The notes: generated from the letters alone by a model not told the origin. DNA of 64,000 nucleotides from Advenella sp048381675 (GCF_048381675.1 NZ_JBLWIS010000003.1:62001-126000), one strand, 5' to 3'. Positions 46,083-56,020 are shown, numbered from the stretch's first letter. A program made the numbers and translations.

Positions 46083-49000
46083 AACAATGACAGCAGGCCA
46101 ATCATTACATGCTCAGGTGCACCCGCTTAGTGTTTCGGGAGAACGGTTACCCAGTGATTATCTGGCCCGTGCCAAAGCGATTGAGCCCGGCCAATCGTTC
46201 CTGATCCAGGCTCCGGCCGGTTCGGGCAAGACAGAGTTGCTGACAGACCGGATTCTGGCCCTGCTGGCCACGGTTAACCGTCCCGAGGAAATTCTGGCCA
46301 TTACTTTTACCCGCAAGGCCGCCTCTGAAATGCATGCCCGGGTCTTGAAAAAACTGGCCCTGGGTTTGCAGGAAGAGGCGCCCGAAACGGCGCACCAGAA
46401 AAAAAGCTGGGAACTGGCCCGGGCCGCCTTGCGGCGTGACCAGGAAAAGGGCTGGAACCTGCTGGCGCACCCTGCACGCCTCAGCATAAAAACCATCGAT
46501 TCTTTTTGTGCTTCACTGGTGCGCTCCATGCCTTGGTTGTCGGGCATGGGGGGCATGCCGGCAGTGGCTGAAGACGCCCGTGCCTTGTATGGCAAGGCTG
46601 CCCGCCAGACTCTTGCCCTGATTGACAGCACGGAATGCGTGCAGGCATTGGTGGCACATCTGGATGTTGATTTGCAGCCTGCCGAAGAGTTGCTGGTAGA
46701 TATGTTGGGGTTCAGGGATCAGTGGCTGCAAGTGGTGAATGATCCTGCCGGTGCCATGCAGGCAGTGATGGAGTCCCTGGCGCTGGCCATGGATGATGAT
46801 ATTGCCAGGGTCAGCGCGCTTATGCCGCTAGGTTGGGCGGCCAGCCTGGCCCCGATTGCCAGGGCAGCGGCTGCTAGTTTGGCAGATCCGGCTTCCGCTC
46901 ACGAGGATGACTATCCATTGCTGGATTGGGATGGTGAGCCCTTGTCGCCATACTTTACCGATATTGCCCGTTGGAAGGCCCTGGCCCGCCTGTTGTTGAC
47001 CGCCAAGGGAGACTTGCGCAGTCGACTGACCAAAAATGAAGGTTTTCCTCCCAAGAGTGCCCACAAGGATGACATGCAAACCTGGCTGGAGTCACAACGC
47101 CTCAGTTCGGAGGCATGGGCACAGGCCTTGCATGATGTAACAAAGTTGCCTGATGTGTTGATGACGCCGCGGCAAATGCAGATTATTGGCAATCTGCTTG
47201 AATGCCTTCGATTGGCAGCACATCAGCTTGAACAGGTTTTTGCCAGTGAAGGGGAAGTGGACTTTATTGAAATTGCCTGGCGGGCAGGGCAGGCCTTGGG
47301 GTCGGCCGAAGACCCGGCCGAGCTGCTGCTTTCGCTGGATGCCGTGATCAAGCATATTTTGATTGATGAATTCCAGGATACCAGCCAGGTACAGATTGAC
47401 CTGATTAGCAAGCTGACCTCAGGCTGGCTGGCCAATGAAGATCGCACCTTGTTTCTGGTGGGCGATCCGATGCAGTCGATTTACCGTTTCAGGAAGGCTG
47501 AAGTGGGGCTGTTTTTGAAAGTGGCCGAGGAAAGTATTAATGACTTGCCGTTGCAAGTACTAAAGTTAAGTGAAAATTTCCGTTCACGCGAGGGGGTGGT
47601 TGATTGGGTGAACCAAACCTTTGCCAAGGTATTTCCGCCCAAAGACAACCCGGCGCTGGGGGCCATCAAATATACGCCATCGGTGGCCTTTAATGAGGCT
47701 GGCATGACGCCGGCGGTGTTGATGCATCCATTTTATTATGGCAGCGATATACCCGCGCAATGGCTAAGCCAGGATGCCCTGCCACAGGGCGCTGCCCCGG
47801 ATGAGGAACCGTCTGCTATTGCCATTACCCAGGCAATGGCAGAGTCGGCGGCACAAGACCGTGTGATTGGCTTGGTCAGGTCGGCACTTGAAACCCATGC
47901 CGGCAAAAAAGATCCGGTGGCCATCCTGGTGCGGGCGCGAACACATCTTAATGAGTTGATGCACCGACTGACCATGGAAGGCATTCCTGTGCGGGCCGTG
48001 GATTTTCAGCCGCTGAAAGACCGCCAGGTAGTCATAGACCTGGTGCAGCTGATTCGCGCCCTGTCGCACCCGGCTGACCGTGTGGCTTGGCTTTCCTTGT
48101 TGCGCTCGCCCTTGTGTGGCCTGACCCTGGCCAGCCTGGATACCTTGTTTGGGGAGCAGCAGAAAACACCGGTGCCTCAGTTATTGGCGCAGCTTCTGGA
48201 CAGCCTCGCTTCCACTTCTGGGCAGCCCATTGCAGGGGCGCGAAATTTGTCTCCTGCTGAACTGGCCCGTGTTTTGCCGGTTGCCCGAGCCCTGCTGGAG
48301 CGCCCCTTTGAGCAAGAGGCGATTACCTTTTCTGCTCATGTGGAGTCTGTCTGGCGTGCCTTGGGCGGGTTTGTTTTTTATGCCCATGAAAGTGAATACG
48401 CTGATGTGCAGACGGTATTGCGCCTGCTGGATAAGATCGCGCCTTACGGTGGTTTGAATCCCTCTGATCTTGATCGTGAGCTTGAGCGCCTTTATGCCGC
48501 TTCTTCTCATGAACCGAATGCCGTGACCATTATGACGATGCATAAATCCAAGGGCCTGGAGTTTCAGGAAGTCATCTTGTACGGGTTGCACCGGATACCT
48601 CGCAATAACGCCGATCCCTTGTTAAGGTTTGAGCAGTCCGAGGGGCACTTGTTGCTTGGACCTATCAAGCCCCGGGCGTCACAGGAAAAAGATCCTATTT
48701 CTGTCTATTTGGCCGAGCGGGAGAAAAAGCGCACCAATTATGAGCTGGACCGTCTGTTATACGTTGCCGCAACACGGGCATGCCAACGGCTGCATTTGGT
48801 TGCGACGTTGCCAGTCAAGGAGGGGGCGGTGGTCAATGTGCCATCCAGCACCCTGTTTTCCCGGTTGCAGCCTTTAATGGACACTTTCTTTACGGTCAAG
48901 CCCCCGTATCCGCCCACTTTGGGGGCAGGTAATGCCGGAATGGGGCAGGATCATGAGGACAGTCTGTATGAAGTGGTGGGTCCGCCTTTGATCCGATTTA

Positions 49001-49602
49001 CGGATGCCCTGATGCAGGCCCTGCATTCGCAAACAGATGAACGCCATCAATCTGTAGGAGCGGCGTTCCAAGAGTCAGGCCCCTGGCATTTTGAAGAGCG
49101 TTATGAGGTGCATATCGGTACCGTGGTGCATGCCTGGCTGGCCCGGATGGGGCAGGATCAACTGCATGGCTGGACTCCGGCGCGGATACAGGCATCGGAA
49201 AATATTATTGTGCGCCAGTTGTTACAGGAAGGATTGCGTCCCGGACAGGCACGCGAGGCGGCTGCACGGGTGCAGTCTTTACTGCTGAATTTCCTGGCCA
49301 ATGACAAAGGGCAATGGCTGCTGCGTCATCCTGGTGCCCGTCAGGAATGGGAGCTGGTGGACGCATGGGGCAAAGTGTTGATCGTGGATGTAGCGGTTTC
49401 AGAGCCGGATGGCTGGCTGGTGGTTGATTATAAAACGGCACAAAAGCATGCACATGAATCTGAAGAAGAGTTTGATAATCGCTTGCGTCAAACTTACCGC
49501 GAGCAGTTGCAGGCTTATTGTGAGCGTCTGACGGCGCTGGATGGACGTTCGGCCAGGGCCGTGATCTATGCATTGGATGCCAATCGTTGGTTGGCGTTAT
49601 AA
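46075..49602 (+). CDS. AddA-like UvrD-family helicase-nuclease
   Basis: A helicase of about 1175 residues. Walker A APAGSGKTELL lies near residue 46, ITFTRKAASEM follows, and motif II reads LIDEFQDTSQVQ. Further UvrD motifs are LVGDPMQSIYRFRKAEV, TIMTMHKSKGLEF, and LDRLLYVAATRACQRLHL. A C-terminal nuclease domain has IVDVAVSEPDGWLVVDYKT. Start ATG 46075 overlaps the upstream gene stop; a GTG at 46069 is also possible. Confidence 0.88.
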   Translation: MSETMTAGQSLHAQVHPLSVSGERLPSDYLARAKAIEPGQSFLIQAPAGSGKTELLTDRILALLATVNRPEEILAITFTRKAASEMHARVLKKLALGLQEEAPETAHQKKSWELARAALRRDQEKGWNLLAHPARLSIKTIDSFCASLVRSMPWLSGMGGMPAVAEDARALYGKAARQTLALIDSTECVQALVAHLDVDLQPAEELLVDMLGFRDQWLQVVNDPAGAMQAVMESLALAMDDDIARVSALMPLGWAASLAPIARAAAASLADPASAHEDDYPLLDWDGEPLSPYFTDIARWKALARLLLTAKGDLRSRLTKNEGFPPKSAHKDDMQTWLESQRLSSEAWAQALHDVTKLPDVLMTPRQMQIIGNLLECLRLAAHQLEQVFASEGEVDFIEIAWRAGQALGSAEDPAELLLSLDAVIKHILIDEFQDTSQVQIDLISKLTSGWLANEDRTLFLVGDPMQSIYRFRKAEVGLFLKVAEESINDLPLQVLKLSENFRSREGVVDWVNQTFAKVFPPKDNPALGAIKYTPSVAFNEAGMTPAVLMHPFYYGSDIPAQWLSQDALPQGAAPDEEPSAIAITQAMAESAAQDRVIGLVRSALETHAGKKDPVAILVRARTHLNELMHRLTMEGIPVRAVDFQPLKDRQVVIDLVQLIRALSHPADRVAWLSLLRSPLCGLTLASLDTLFGEQQKTPVPQLLAQLLDSLASTSGQPIAGARNLSPAELARVLPVARALLERPFEQEAITFSAHVESVWRALGGFVFYAHESEYADVQTVLRLLDKIAPYGGLNPSDLDRELERLYAASSHEPNAVTIMTMHKSKGLEFQEVILYGLHRIPRNNADPLLRFEQSEGHLLLGPIKPRASQEKDPISVYLAEREKKRTNYELDRLLYVAATRACQRLHLVATLPVKEGAVVNVPSSTLFSRLQPLMDTFFTVKPPYPPTLGAGNAGMGQDHEDSLYEVVGPPLIRFTDALMQALHSQTDERHQSVGAAFQESGPWHFEERYEVHIGTVVHAWLARMGQDQLHGWTPARIQASENIIVRQLLQEGLRPGQAREAAARVQSLLLNFLANDKGQWLLRHPGARQEWELVDAWGKVLIVDVAVSEPDGWLVVDYKTAQKHAHESEEEFDNRLRQTYREQLQAYCERLTALDGRSARAVIYALDANRWLAL

Positions 49603-49743
49603 ATGGTTTCCGGCATAGGTGGTTTAATAACAATCATGTAATAAGTTGTTAGTTTGTGGATTTATATAAAACATTTTTTTAAAAAAAGGGAATAATGCTT
49701 ACCTATTAATTTTGTGTATTACGTTTAAAGTTTTGGAGAACCA

Positions 49744-50376
49744 ATGAATCCGCTTATTCATGCAGCATGTAAAACAACAGTGTCAGAAAAAAACAAAAGC
49801 ACGGTGTTGCGCAATTGGATAGTGTGTGGCGTGACAGCTGTGGCAGTTTTTAACAGTTTTCCCGTAATGGCCCAAGCGGTCAGTCCCATCATGGCTGCCA
49901 TGCAAGCGGTTTATGAGGCTGTACCTGACTCTACACCTGTAGCGGTAACCCAAAGCAATGAAACCGGAATAGTATCTGTAGGAAGCCAGGCCACTGGCAA
50001 GGAAATCTCCATGGCAGGTCAGGAAGGTCCCCGCGTGGTTTCTGGTGTGGCTGCCGGAAGCCGGCCCACAGACGCTGTTAACCTGGGTCAAGCCACGGAA
50101 ATGTACAATGAGGTGAATCGCAAAATACGTAAAACCGAACGCAAGGCCGATGAAGGCACGGCTGCCGCTATTGCTGCAGCCAATTTGCCACAGGCGGTTT
50201 TGCCAGGTGAAAAAGTGGTTGGTGTGGGTGGTGGTACCTGGTCGGGTGAGTCCGGTTATGCTGTAGGCGTATCTGCCGCAACCGATAATGGCAAGTGGTT
50301 ACTCAATGGTTCCGTGATTGGCTCGTCGGGTGGTGATGTGGGTGCGGGCGTTGGTGTGGGTTATCGCTGGCGTTAA
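49744..50376 (+). CDS. Short YadA-type trimeric autotransporter anchor protein
   Basis: A 210-residue protein with a long signal region (charged start, hydrophobic core, PVMAQA cleavage) and a C-terminal YadA anchor. The anchor shows AVNLGQATEMYNEVNRKI and the beta-barrel with VGGGTWSGESGYAVGVS and a terminal GVGYRWR. Only about 75 residues separate signal and anchor, so the passenger is very small or lost. Trimeric anchors insert in the outer membrane. Confidence 0.8.
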   Translation: MNPLIHAACKTTVSEKNKSTVLRNWIVCGVTAVAVFNSFPVMAQAVSPIMAAMQAVYEAVPDSTPVAVTQSNETGIVSVGSQATGKEISMAGQEGPRVVSGVAAGSRPTDAVNLGQATEMYNEVNRKIRKTERKADEGTAAAIAAANLPQAVLPGEKVVGVGGGTWSGESGYAVGVSAATDNGKWLLNGSVIGSSGGDVGAGVGVGYRWR

Positions 50377-50412
50377 ACTTTCATCAAGCTTGGGGTAATT
50401 TGCATTTTTATA

Positions 50413-50440
50413 TTGTAATAATCCGGAAAGCTGTTACAAT
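50413..50440 (+). promoter_or_regulatory. Promoter of the 4.5S RNA gene
   Basis: TTGTAA at 50413 and TACAAT at 50435 are separated by 16 bases, and the RNA begins 6 bases after the -10. It resembles a sigma-70 promoter. Confidence 0.65.
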
Positions 50441-50446
50441 GCTTGC

Positions 50447-50542
50447 GGTGGGCCCCTTCGCATGGGTCGGCGGCGAAACTGGTCAGGTCGGGAACGAAGC
50501 AGCCATAACCGTTTAGATTCAGTGCCGAAGTAAGGCTCACCC
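50447..50542 (+). ncRNA. ffs: Signal recognition particle 4.5S RNA
   Basis: The conserved apical domain is plain: GGTCAGGTCGGGAACGAAGC, then AGCC, matching the SRP domain IV loop that binds Ffh. The outer ends GGTGGGCC and GGCTCACC pair, giving the long hairpin. The length of about 96 bases is normal for bacterial 4.5S RNA. It lies directly before dnaX, as in related bacteria. Confidence 0.93.
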
Positions 50543-50618
50543 CTCATATCTATAAAAATTCAGTAAAACAGCCGTCACCTTCAGGGTGACGTTTGCATTT
50601 CTGGGCTACAATCATTCC

Positions 50619-52646
50619 ATGAGCTACCTTGTTCTTGCCCGTAAGTGGCGTCCCCGATCTTTTGAAACCCTTGTCGGCCAAGAGCACGTGGTAAGGGCAT
50701 TAAGCAATGCCCTGAATACCCAGCGACTGCATCATGCCTGGCTGTTTACAGGCACCCGTGGGGTTGGTAAAACCACCCTGTCGCGTATTTTGGCAAAGTC
50801 CCTTAATTGTGAAACCGGCATTACCGCAACGCCTTGCGGCCAGTGTCGTGCCTGCGTTGAAATAGACGAAGGCCGCTTTGTTGATTATCTCGAGTTTGAT
50901 GCTGCCTCCAACCGCCGTGTTGAAGAAATGACGCAGCTGCTTGAGCAGGCTGTTTACGCGCCTAGTGCGGGACGTTTCAAGATTTACATGATCGACGAAG
51001 TCCACATGCTAACAGGGCATGCGTTTAACGCCATGCTGAAAACGCTTGAAGAGCCGCCGCCACATGTCAAGTTCATTCTTGCAACCACTGATCCGCAAAA
51101 AATTCCCGTCACGGTATTGTCCCGTTGCCTGCAATTTAACCTGAAGCAAATGCCCCCAGAGGCAATTGTGGGCCACTTGCAGAATGTGCTTGTACAGGAA
51201 GATGTCCGTTTCGATCTGGGCGGCTTGCGCCTTATTGCCCAGGCAGCGTCAGGCTCCATGCGTGATGCCCTGTCACTGACTGACCAGGCAATTGCTTACA
51301 GTTCCTCCAACATTACCGATGCCGCAGTCCGTGAAATGCTGGGCACCATCGACCAGAAATATTTGGTTCGTTTTCTGCAGGCCTTGCTGCAGGGTTCGGC
51401 ACAGGGTGTTATGGATACTGCCAACGAGTTGTCGATGCGCGGTTTTTCTTATTCAGGTGCGCTGGCAGATTTGTCGGTCTTGCTCTCGCGTATAGCGATA
51501 GAGCAGCGTTTGCCGGGCACCCTCATGGCTGATGATCCTTTGCATGAAGATATGCAGTCATTGGCCAGGGCGTTTCACCCGGATACTCTGCAGTTGTTTT
51601 ACAGTATTGCCGTGCATGGCCGTAACGAGCTGTCCCTGGCGCCCGATGAGTATGCCGGCTTCGTCATGACCGGTTTAAGAATGCTTTCTTTGGTCAGTAC
51701 GGTAGACATGGCGGCTTTGCCAGATACGCCGGTTACAAAACCGCTAACTTCAGCGCCCGTTGCCCCGCAAGGCAACAATAATGTGCCTGCTTCACCAGCC
51801 GTCGCTATTTCTGCCCCGGCTTCAGGTGCGCAAACCCAAACGTCAGCAGGGATTGAGTCAGCAACATGCACCGATTCCAGTCCTGCCGCCAGTCTGCCAG
51901 AGGTTAAGGTTGATGAAGTAATTGCCTCTTCTGATGGTGAGCCGGCAACTTCGGGCACAACCAATAAAGAAGCATCACCGGTTTCTGCCGGACCTGTTGC
52001 CGACACTACGGTTGTTGGCAATGATGATGTGAGGGGGGCTGAAAAAAAAACGACTGACGATTTTATTCCCGCCTGGGAAGATATTCCTGCTGATTGGGAA
52101 ATGCTGGCTGCTTCCGAACCCGATGATGAAGCGCGTTTTGAACAGGCAGTACCTTCTGGTCTGGACATGGATCTGTCAGACCCTGAAATAGCGTCTTTCC
52201 CTGTGGTGGAAGAGGATGTTTCATGGGTGCCCAGCCATCAGGATTCTTTGTCTGGGCATAGCCTGCAGCAAATGACACCGCATGACTGGACGGTTTTGTC
52301 GCAAAAACTGCCCTTAAGTGGCGTAGCGGCTGAATTTGCCAAACAAAGCGAATGGCTGGGTGTTGAAGATAATGAAATTCATTTGCGAATCCCGGTTAAA
52401 AATACTAACGAGTTGGGTGCTAAAGCAAAACTGAATACAGTGCTTACCGAATATTTCAGGCAAGTGGTAAAAGTCTCTTTCGAATATGCTGAAAATGTCG
52501 AGGAAACCGCTTACGCGTCGATTCGTGCCGAGCAGGCTGCCCGTCAGGAAAAGGCAGAGCGGGCAGTGCATGAAAGCGAGTTCATTAATGCCCTGATTGA
52601 AGAGTTTGATGCCAAGGTCATTCCTGAAAGTATCAAACCCTGCTGA
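50619..52646 (+). CDS. dnaX: DNA polymerase III subunits tau/gamma
   Basis: A 675-residue clamp loader subunit. ATG 50619 gives the standard start MSYLVLARKWRPRSF. Walker A GTRGVGKTT lies near residue 43, zinc-binding CGQCRAC near 74, and Walker B IDEVHML near 127, followed by the SRC motif. The region beyond residue 370 is variable, then the tau C-terminal domain. The A9 tract at 52042-52050 is a likely frameshift site making a shorter gamma of about 479 residues. Confidence 0.96.
   Translation: MSYLVLARKWRPRSFETLVGQEHVVRALSNALNTQRLHHAWLFTGTRGVGKTTLSRILAKSLNCETGITATPCGQCRACVEIDEGRFVDYLEFDAASNRRVEEMTQLLEQAVYAPSAGRFKIYMIDEVHMLTGHAFNAMLKTLEEPPPHVKFILATTDPQKIPVTVLSRCLQFNLKQMPPEAIVGHLQNVLVQEDVRFDLGGLRLIAQAASGSMRDALSLTDQAIAYSSSNITDAAVREMLGTIDQKYLVRFLQALLQGSAQGVMDTANELSMRGFSYSGALADLSVLLSRIAIEQRLPGTLMADDPLHEDMQSLARAFHPDTLQLFYSIAVHGRNELSLAPDEYAGFVMTGLRMLSLVSTVDMAALPDTPVTKPLTSAPVAPQGNNNVPASPAVAISAPASGAQTQTSAGIESATCTDSSPAASLPEVKVDEVIASSDGEPATSGTTNKEASPVSAGPVADTTVVGNDDVRGAEKKTTDDFIPAWEDIPADWEMLAASEPDDEARFEQAVPSGLDMDLSDPEIASFPVVEEDVSWVPSHQDSLSGHSLQQMTPHDWTVLSQKLPLSGVAAEFAKQSEWLGVEDNEIHLRIPVKNTNELGAKAKLNTVLTEYFRQVVKVSFEYAENVEETAYASIRAEQAARQEKAERAVHESEFINALIEEFDAKVIPESIKPC
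52032..52056 (+). promoter_or_regulatory. Candidate -1 frameshift (slip) site in dnaX
   Basis: Nine A (52042-52050) in frame GAA AAA AAA ACG are preceded by AGGGGGG at 52032-52038, a ribosome-binding-like stimulator. A -1 slip on AAA AAA reads AAC GAC TGA and stops within two codons, as expected for a gamma product. Confidence 0.7.
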
Positions 52647-52723
52647 TCACCATGAATTTTACGTATTAATCTACTAAAATACGGGCTAATCCTATTAATC
52701 AATGAATCAGGAAATCATCCATT

Positions 52724-53050
52724 ATGATGAAAAATCAATTGGCAGGCTTGATGAAGCAAGCCCAGCAAATGCAAGAAAACATGAAAAAAGCCCAGGAATC
52801 TCTGGCTGACATTACGGTTGAGGGTTCTTCTGGTGGTGGCCTGGTCAAGGTAACCATGACTTGCCGCAATGATGTAAAACGTGTGGTTATTGATCCTTCC
52901 CTGTTGGAAGATGAGAAAGACATGCTGGAAGATTTGGTGGCTGCCGCTTTTAATGACGCCTTGCGTAAGGCCGAAAACACGGCCCAGGAAAAAATGTCTT
53001 CCGTAACGGCTGGCATGCCATTGCCACCGGGAATGAAGTTTCCATTCTGA
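52724..53050 (+). CDS. ybaB: YbaB/EbfC nucleoid-associated protein
   Basis: A 108-residue DNA-binding protein with the family pattern LAGLMKQAQQMQENMKKAQESL, a central VEGSSGGGLVKVTMTC strand, and the C-terminal MPLPPGMKFPF. It overlaps recR by one base (TGATG), the usual dnaX-ybaB-recR layout. It binds DNA as a dimer and shapes the nucleoid, with links to recombination. Confidence 0.95.
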   Translation: MMKNQLAGLMKQAQQMQENMKKAQESLADITVEGSSGGGLVKVTMTCRNDVKRVVIDPSLLEDEKDMLEDLVAAAFNDALRKAENTAQEKMSSVTAGMPLPPGMKFPF

Positions 53051-53658
53051 TGCGTGATCATTTGCCCGAGCCGGAGCCGTTATCTGCGCTGGTAGATGCC
53101 TTGCGCAGATTACCCGGTGTGGGTGTAAGAAGTGCCCGGCGCATGGCTTATCATTTGTTGCAACATGATCGTAAAGGGGCGCAGCAGCTATCGCTCGCCC
53201 TGTTGCATGCAGTCAATCATCTGGGGCATTGCAAACGGTGCCACTCTTTTTCCCAAGATGAAATATGTGAAACCTGTCTTAATCCCAAACGGGACGAGAG
53301 CTTGCTTTGCATAGTGGAAACTCCCGCAGACCAGAATATGATAGAGGCCAGTCATGGCTATCGGGGCTTGTATTTTGTCCTGATGGGCAGTTTAAAACCC
53401 CTTGAGGGGGTCGGGCCTGATGACCTGGGTTTTGATAAATTGCTGGAGCGCGTTGGCGATGGCAAGGTACAAGAGGTAATTCTGGCTACCAATTTTACGG
53501 CCGAGGGTGAAACAACCGCCCATTACCTGGCTGAGATCCTTAAAGGCAGGGGACTGAAAGTATCAAGAATTGCCAGGGGCATCCCTACCGGCAGCGAACT
53601 TGAGTACGTAGATGCCGGCACCATTGCCTGGGCATTCATGGAGCGGCGAAGCTCCTGA
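53050..53658 (+). CDS. recR: Recombination mediator RecR
   Basis: A 202-residue protein of the RecFOR pathway. The helix-hairpin-helix region (LRRLPGVGVRSARRMAYHLL) is followed by a zinc finger CKRCHSFSQDEICETC near residue 58 and a Toprim domain (LCIVETPADQNMIE onward). Its ATG overlaps the ybaB stop codon, so it is translationally coupled. RecR with RecO or RecF loads RecA on gapped DNA. Confidence 0.96.
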   Translation: MRDHLPEPEPLSALVDALRRLPGVGVRSARRMAYHLLQHDRKGAQQLSLALLHAVNHLGHCKRCHSFSQDEICETCLNPKRDESLLCIVETPADQNMIEASHGYRGLYFVLMGSLKPLEGVGPDDLGFDKLLERVGDGKVQEVILATNFTAEGETTAHYLAEILKGRGLKVSRIARGIPTGSELEYVDAGTIAWAFMERRSS

Positions 53659-53706
53659 ATTTGTGCCCGGGCAAATCAAGACGCGCTTTAATTCAATAAT
53701 AATGCC

Positions 53707-54663
53707 TTAGGCGCGGGCTTGTTCAATAATGCGGTCAAGCTTTATGGAATCGGCCACGAAGGCACGAATGCCTTCTGCCAGTTTTTCGGTGCCCATGGCA
53801 TCTTCATTTAGCATGAAGCGAAATGAAGGTTCATTGGCTACGATGGGTTCAATGTCCAGCTTGCCTGACTCTTCTGCGTTTAGCACAGGCTGTACCGTTT
53901 CGGTGTTTTCAGCCAGGCTTGCCAGTAATTCGGGGCTGATGGTTAGCAGGTCGCAGCCGGCAAGGGCAATAATTTGCCCCTTGTTGCGAAAGCTTGCGCC
54001 CATGATTTCAGTTTTGATATCGTATTTCTTGAAATAATTGAAAATACGGGTAACTGATTTGACCCCCGGATCATTGACACCGGCGTTATCTGCTTCTACC
54101 CATTCGTTGCCGGCATTTTTTTTGTACCAGTCGTAAATCCGGCCTACAAAGGGTGAAATCAACTGTACTTGGGCATCTGCGCAGGCAATCGCCTGGGCCA
54201 TTGAGAATAGCAGCGTCATATTGCATTTGATGCCTTCCTTTTGTAGAATCCTTGCTGCATTGATGCCTTCCCAGGTAGAGGCAATCTTGATAAGAATGCG
54301 ATCACGTGAAATGCCCTCTTTTTCGTAAAGGCCAATAAGGTGCCGGGCACGCTGAATGGTAGCATCGGTATCAAATGAGAGTCGGGCATCCACTTCGGTA
54401 GAAACCCGGCCAGGAACGATATCCAGTATTTGTTTGCCAAATTTTACCAGCAGGTGGTCCAGTGTTTGGGATGTGCTCGCGTTGGGATGGTCCTGGATGG
54501 TTTGCTCAAGAAGGGGGCGGTATACTTCTTTTTGAATCGCCTTCAGGATAAGTGAAGGGTTGGTTGTGGCATCGGTAGGGCGATGCTCACGCATGCTCTG
54601 GAAGTCTCCGGTGTCTGCAACAACAGTAGTGAATTTGCGTAGTTCATCTAATTGATTACTCAT
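53707..54663 (-). CDS. tal: Transaldolase
   Basis: This 318-residue enzyme of the pentose phosphate pathway transfers dihydroxyacetone units. The N-terminal TDATTNPSLI motif and the Schiff-base Lys in RILIKIASTWEG (Lys126) are present, plus FVGRIYDWYKK and GASFRN. It fits the class I TalA/TalB type (about 316 residues). It is convergent with recR. Confidence 0.95.
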   Translation of the reverse strand: MSNQLDELRKFTTVVADTGDFQSMREHRPTDATTNPSLILKAIQKEVYRPLLEQTIQDHPNASTSQTLDHLLVKFGKQILDIVPGRVSTEVDARLSFDTDATIQRARHLIGLYEKEGISRDRILIKIASTWEGINAARILQKEGIKCNMTLLFSMAQAIACADAQVQLISPFVGRIYDWYKKNAGNEWVEADNAGVNDPGVKSVTRIFNYFKKYDIKTEIMGASFRNKGQIIALAGCDLLTISPELLASLAENTETVQPVLNAEESGKLDIEPIVANEPSFRFMLNEDAMGTEKLAEGIRAFVADSIKLDRIIEQARA

Positions 54664-54996
54664 ATATACTTGTATCCAGAATAGAAATTATAATGGCAAG
54701 GGCAGGAGAAATTATTCTTTAGGTTCCTCACAACAATATAGCCTGAATTTGTGTCAGGATTAAAGTTTGATGAATATGATGTCGTATATATGTTTCAGGT
54801 TTGACAGGGTAATGGGTTGAATGTAGGCTTTTGCCTCTAAAAACATATTGTTTTGGATATGTGGAAGCCTTGTAATTTTTTTTACGTTTTGGATAATGTA
54901 TTTTTACAGGAATAGAGATATATAGTGTCTATTTGTGTATAGATTGATATGATCTCGTCGTGTACATTTTATTTTTATTAATAAGGTTGTAAGTGA
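54664..54996. other. Intergenic region upstream of a secreted-protein gene
   Basis: 333 bases of AT-rich DNA with no ORF, no hairpin and no operator I could recognise. It must hold the divergent promoters for tal and for the gene at 54997. Confidence 0.5.
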
Positions 54997-55905
54997 ATGC
55001 TACTTAAGGTGGGTGGGCTATTATCTGTATATTTTAGCCTGCTCTTTTCCATGGGATCGGTATACGCGCAATTCGATCGCACCCTGTCAAGGGCAGGCGT
55101 CGGGTTGCCGTTTGCGTTTCAGGAAATTGCCCTTAATCCCTGTATCCCCGAATCGGTCATAAAAAGCCGCTTTGGACAAAGTGGTGTTGATTTGTTGCGG
55201 GTAGCCCAACAGCAATGGCCTGCCAATATGTGTGAAAACACCCAGGTGGCAAGCATGCTATTCGAGTGGTTTTATATCAGTGCGGCGCTTCAGGCGCAAA
55301 CCGATCGTCCGGTTCTCATTAGTCGTTTAATCAAGACCCGTAATAATGGCCTGGCCTTATGCCAGACGGTTGCCTGCCTGACCGAGCGTTTGCCAAGAAT
55401 GATAGAGTGGGCTAAAACCAACCTTGATCGTACAGCGGTATACCGGGAAAGCGATCGCATGCCGGTAAAATCAGAATTGTTGTCTCATCCGCGGATTTCC
55501 CTGCGCGAGCTGGTTTTGCCCTTGCCAGGGCAGTTGGAGTGGTGCCGCAGCTCCACCTTTGATTCACTTGATTTTTATACGGTAAATATAAAGGTTTCCG
55601 GCAAGGCGCTTGTCATGGTGCAGTGTAAATCCAGTACTCCCCAAAGCCCGGCCTGGATTATAGAAAACGCCGCCAATGCCAAAGTTTGGGTGCCTATCAT
55701 GTTCAGCCAGTCGCTAAGTGACCTGGATATCATGCCCAACAGTCGCTATACTTATCCTACCCTTTACAGCAAGAAAAATGTGCCTCACGGTATTCGCATC
55801 ACTTTCTTCGAGTACGGTGAAGACCTCTACCAGCAAAAACTTGAGTTCACAATTAATGTGGATGCTTCGGGTGAGGCACTGGCTTTTGAAGTGCAGGCAC
55901 CCTGA
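54997..55905 (+). CDS. Hypothetical secreted protein
   Basis: A 302-residue protein with a signal peptide (MLLKVGG..VYFSLLFSMGSVYAQ, cleavage near residue 25), so it is exported. It has cysteine pairs (NPC, ENMC-type, CQTVAC, WCRS, VQCKS) that could form disulfides, an internal helical part and a beta-rich C-terminal half. No catalytic motif is evident and I do not recognise the family. It stands alone 115 bases before carA. Confidence 0.6.
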   Translation: MLLKVGGLLSVYFSLLFSMGSVYAQFDRTLSRAGVGLPFAFQEIALNPCIPESVIKSRFGQSGVDLLRVAQQQWPANMCENTQVASMLFEWFYISAALQAQTDRPVLISRLIKTRNNGLALCQTVACLTERLPRMIEWAKTNLDRTAVYRESDRMPVKSELLSHPRISLRELVLPLPGQLEWCRSSTFDSLDFYTVNIKVSGKALVMVQCKSSTPQSPAWIIENAANAKVWVPIMFSQSLSDLDIMPNSRYTYPTLYSKKNVPHGIRITFFEYGEDLYQQKLEFTINVDASGEALAFEVQAP

Positions 55906-56020
55906 AAAAAGTAGTAAAAACCAGGGTTTTTTCGCATAAAAATCGTAAAATTCCTAATTAAAAATCAATAAAACGGTATAATAACAAGGTTTACTTATTG
56001 ATTTTAGAACTTGGGGTTTT

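Noticed and set aside
44400..49600. Short plus- and minus-strand frames within the AddB/AddA-like genes
   Set aside because: All lie inside the two large genes and lack ribosome sites or known motifs.
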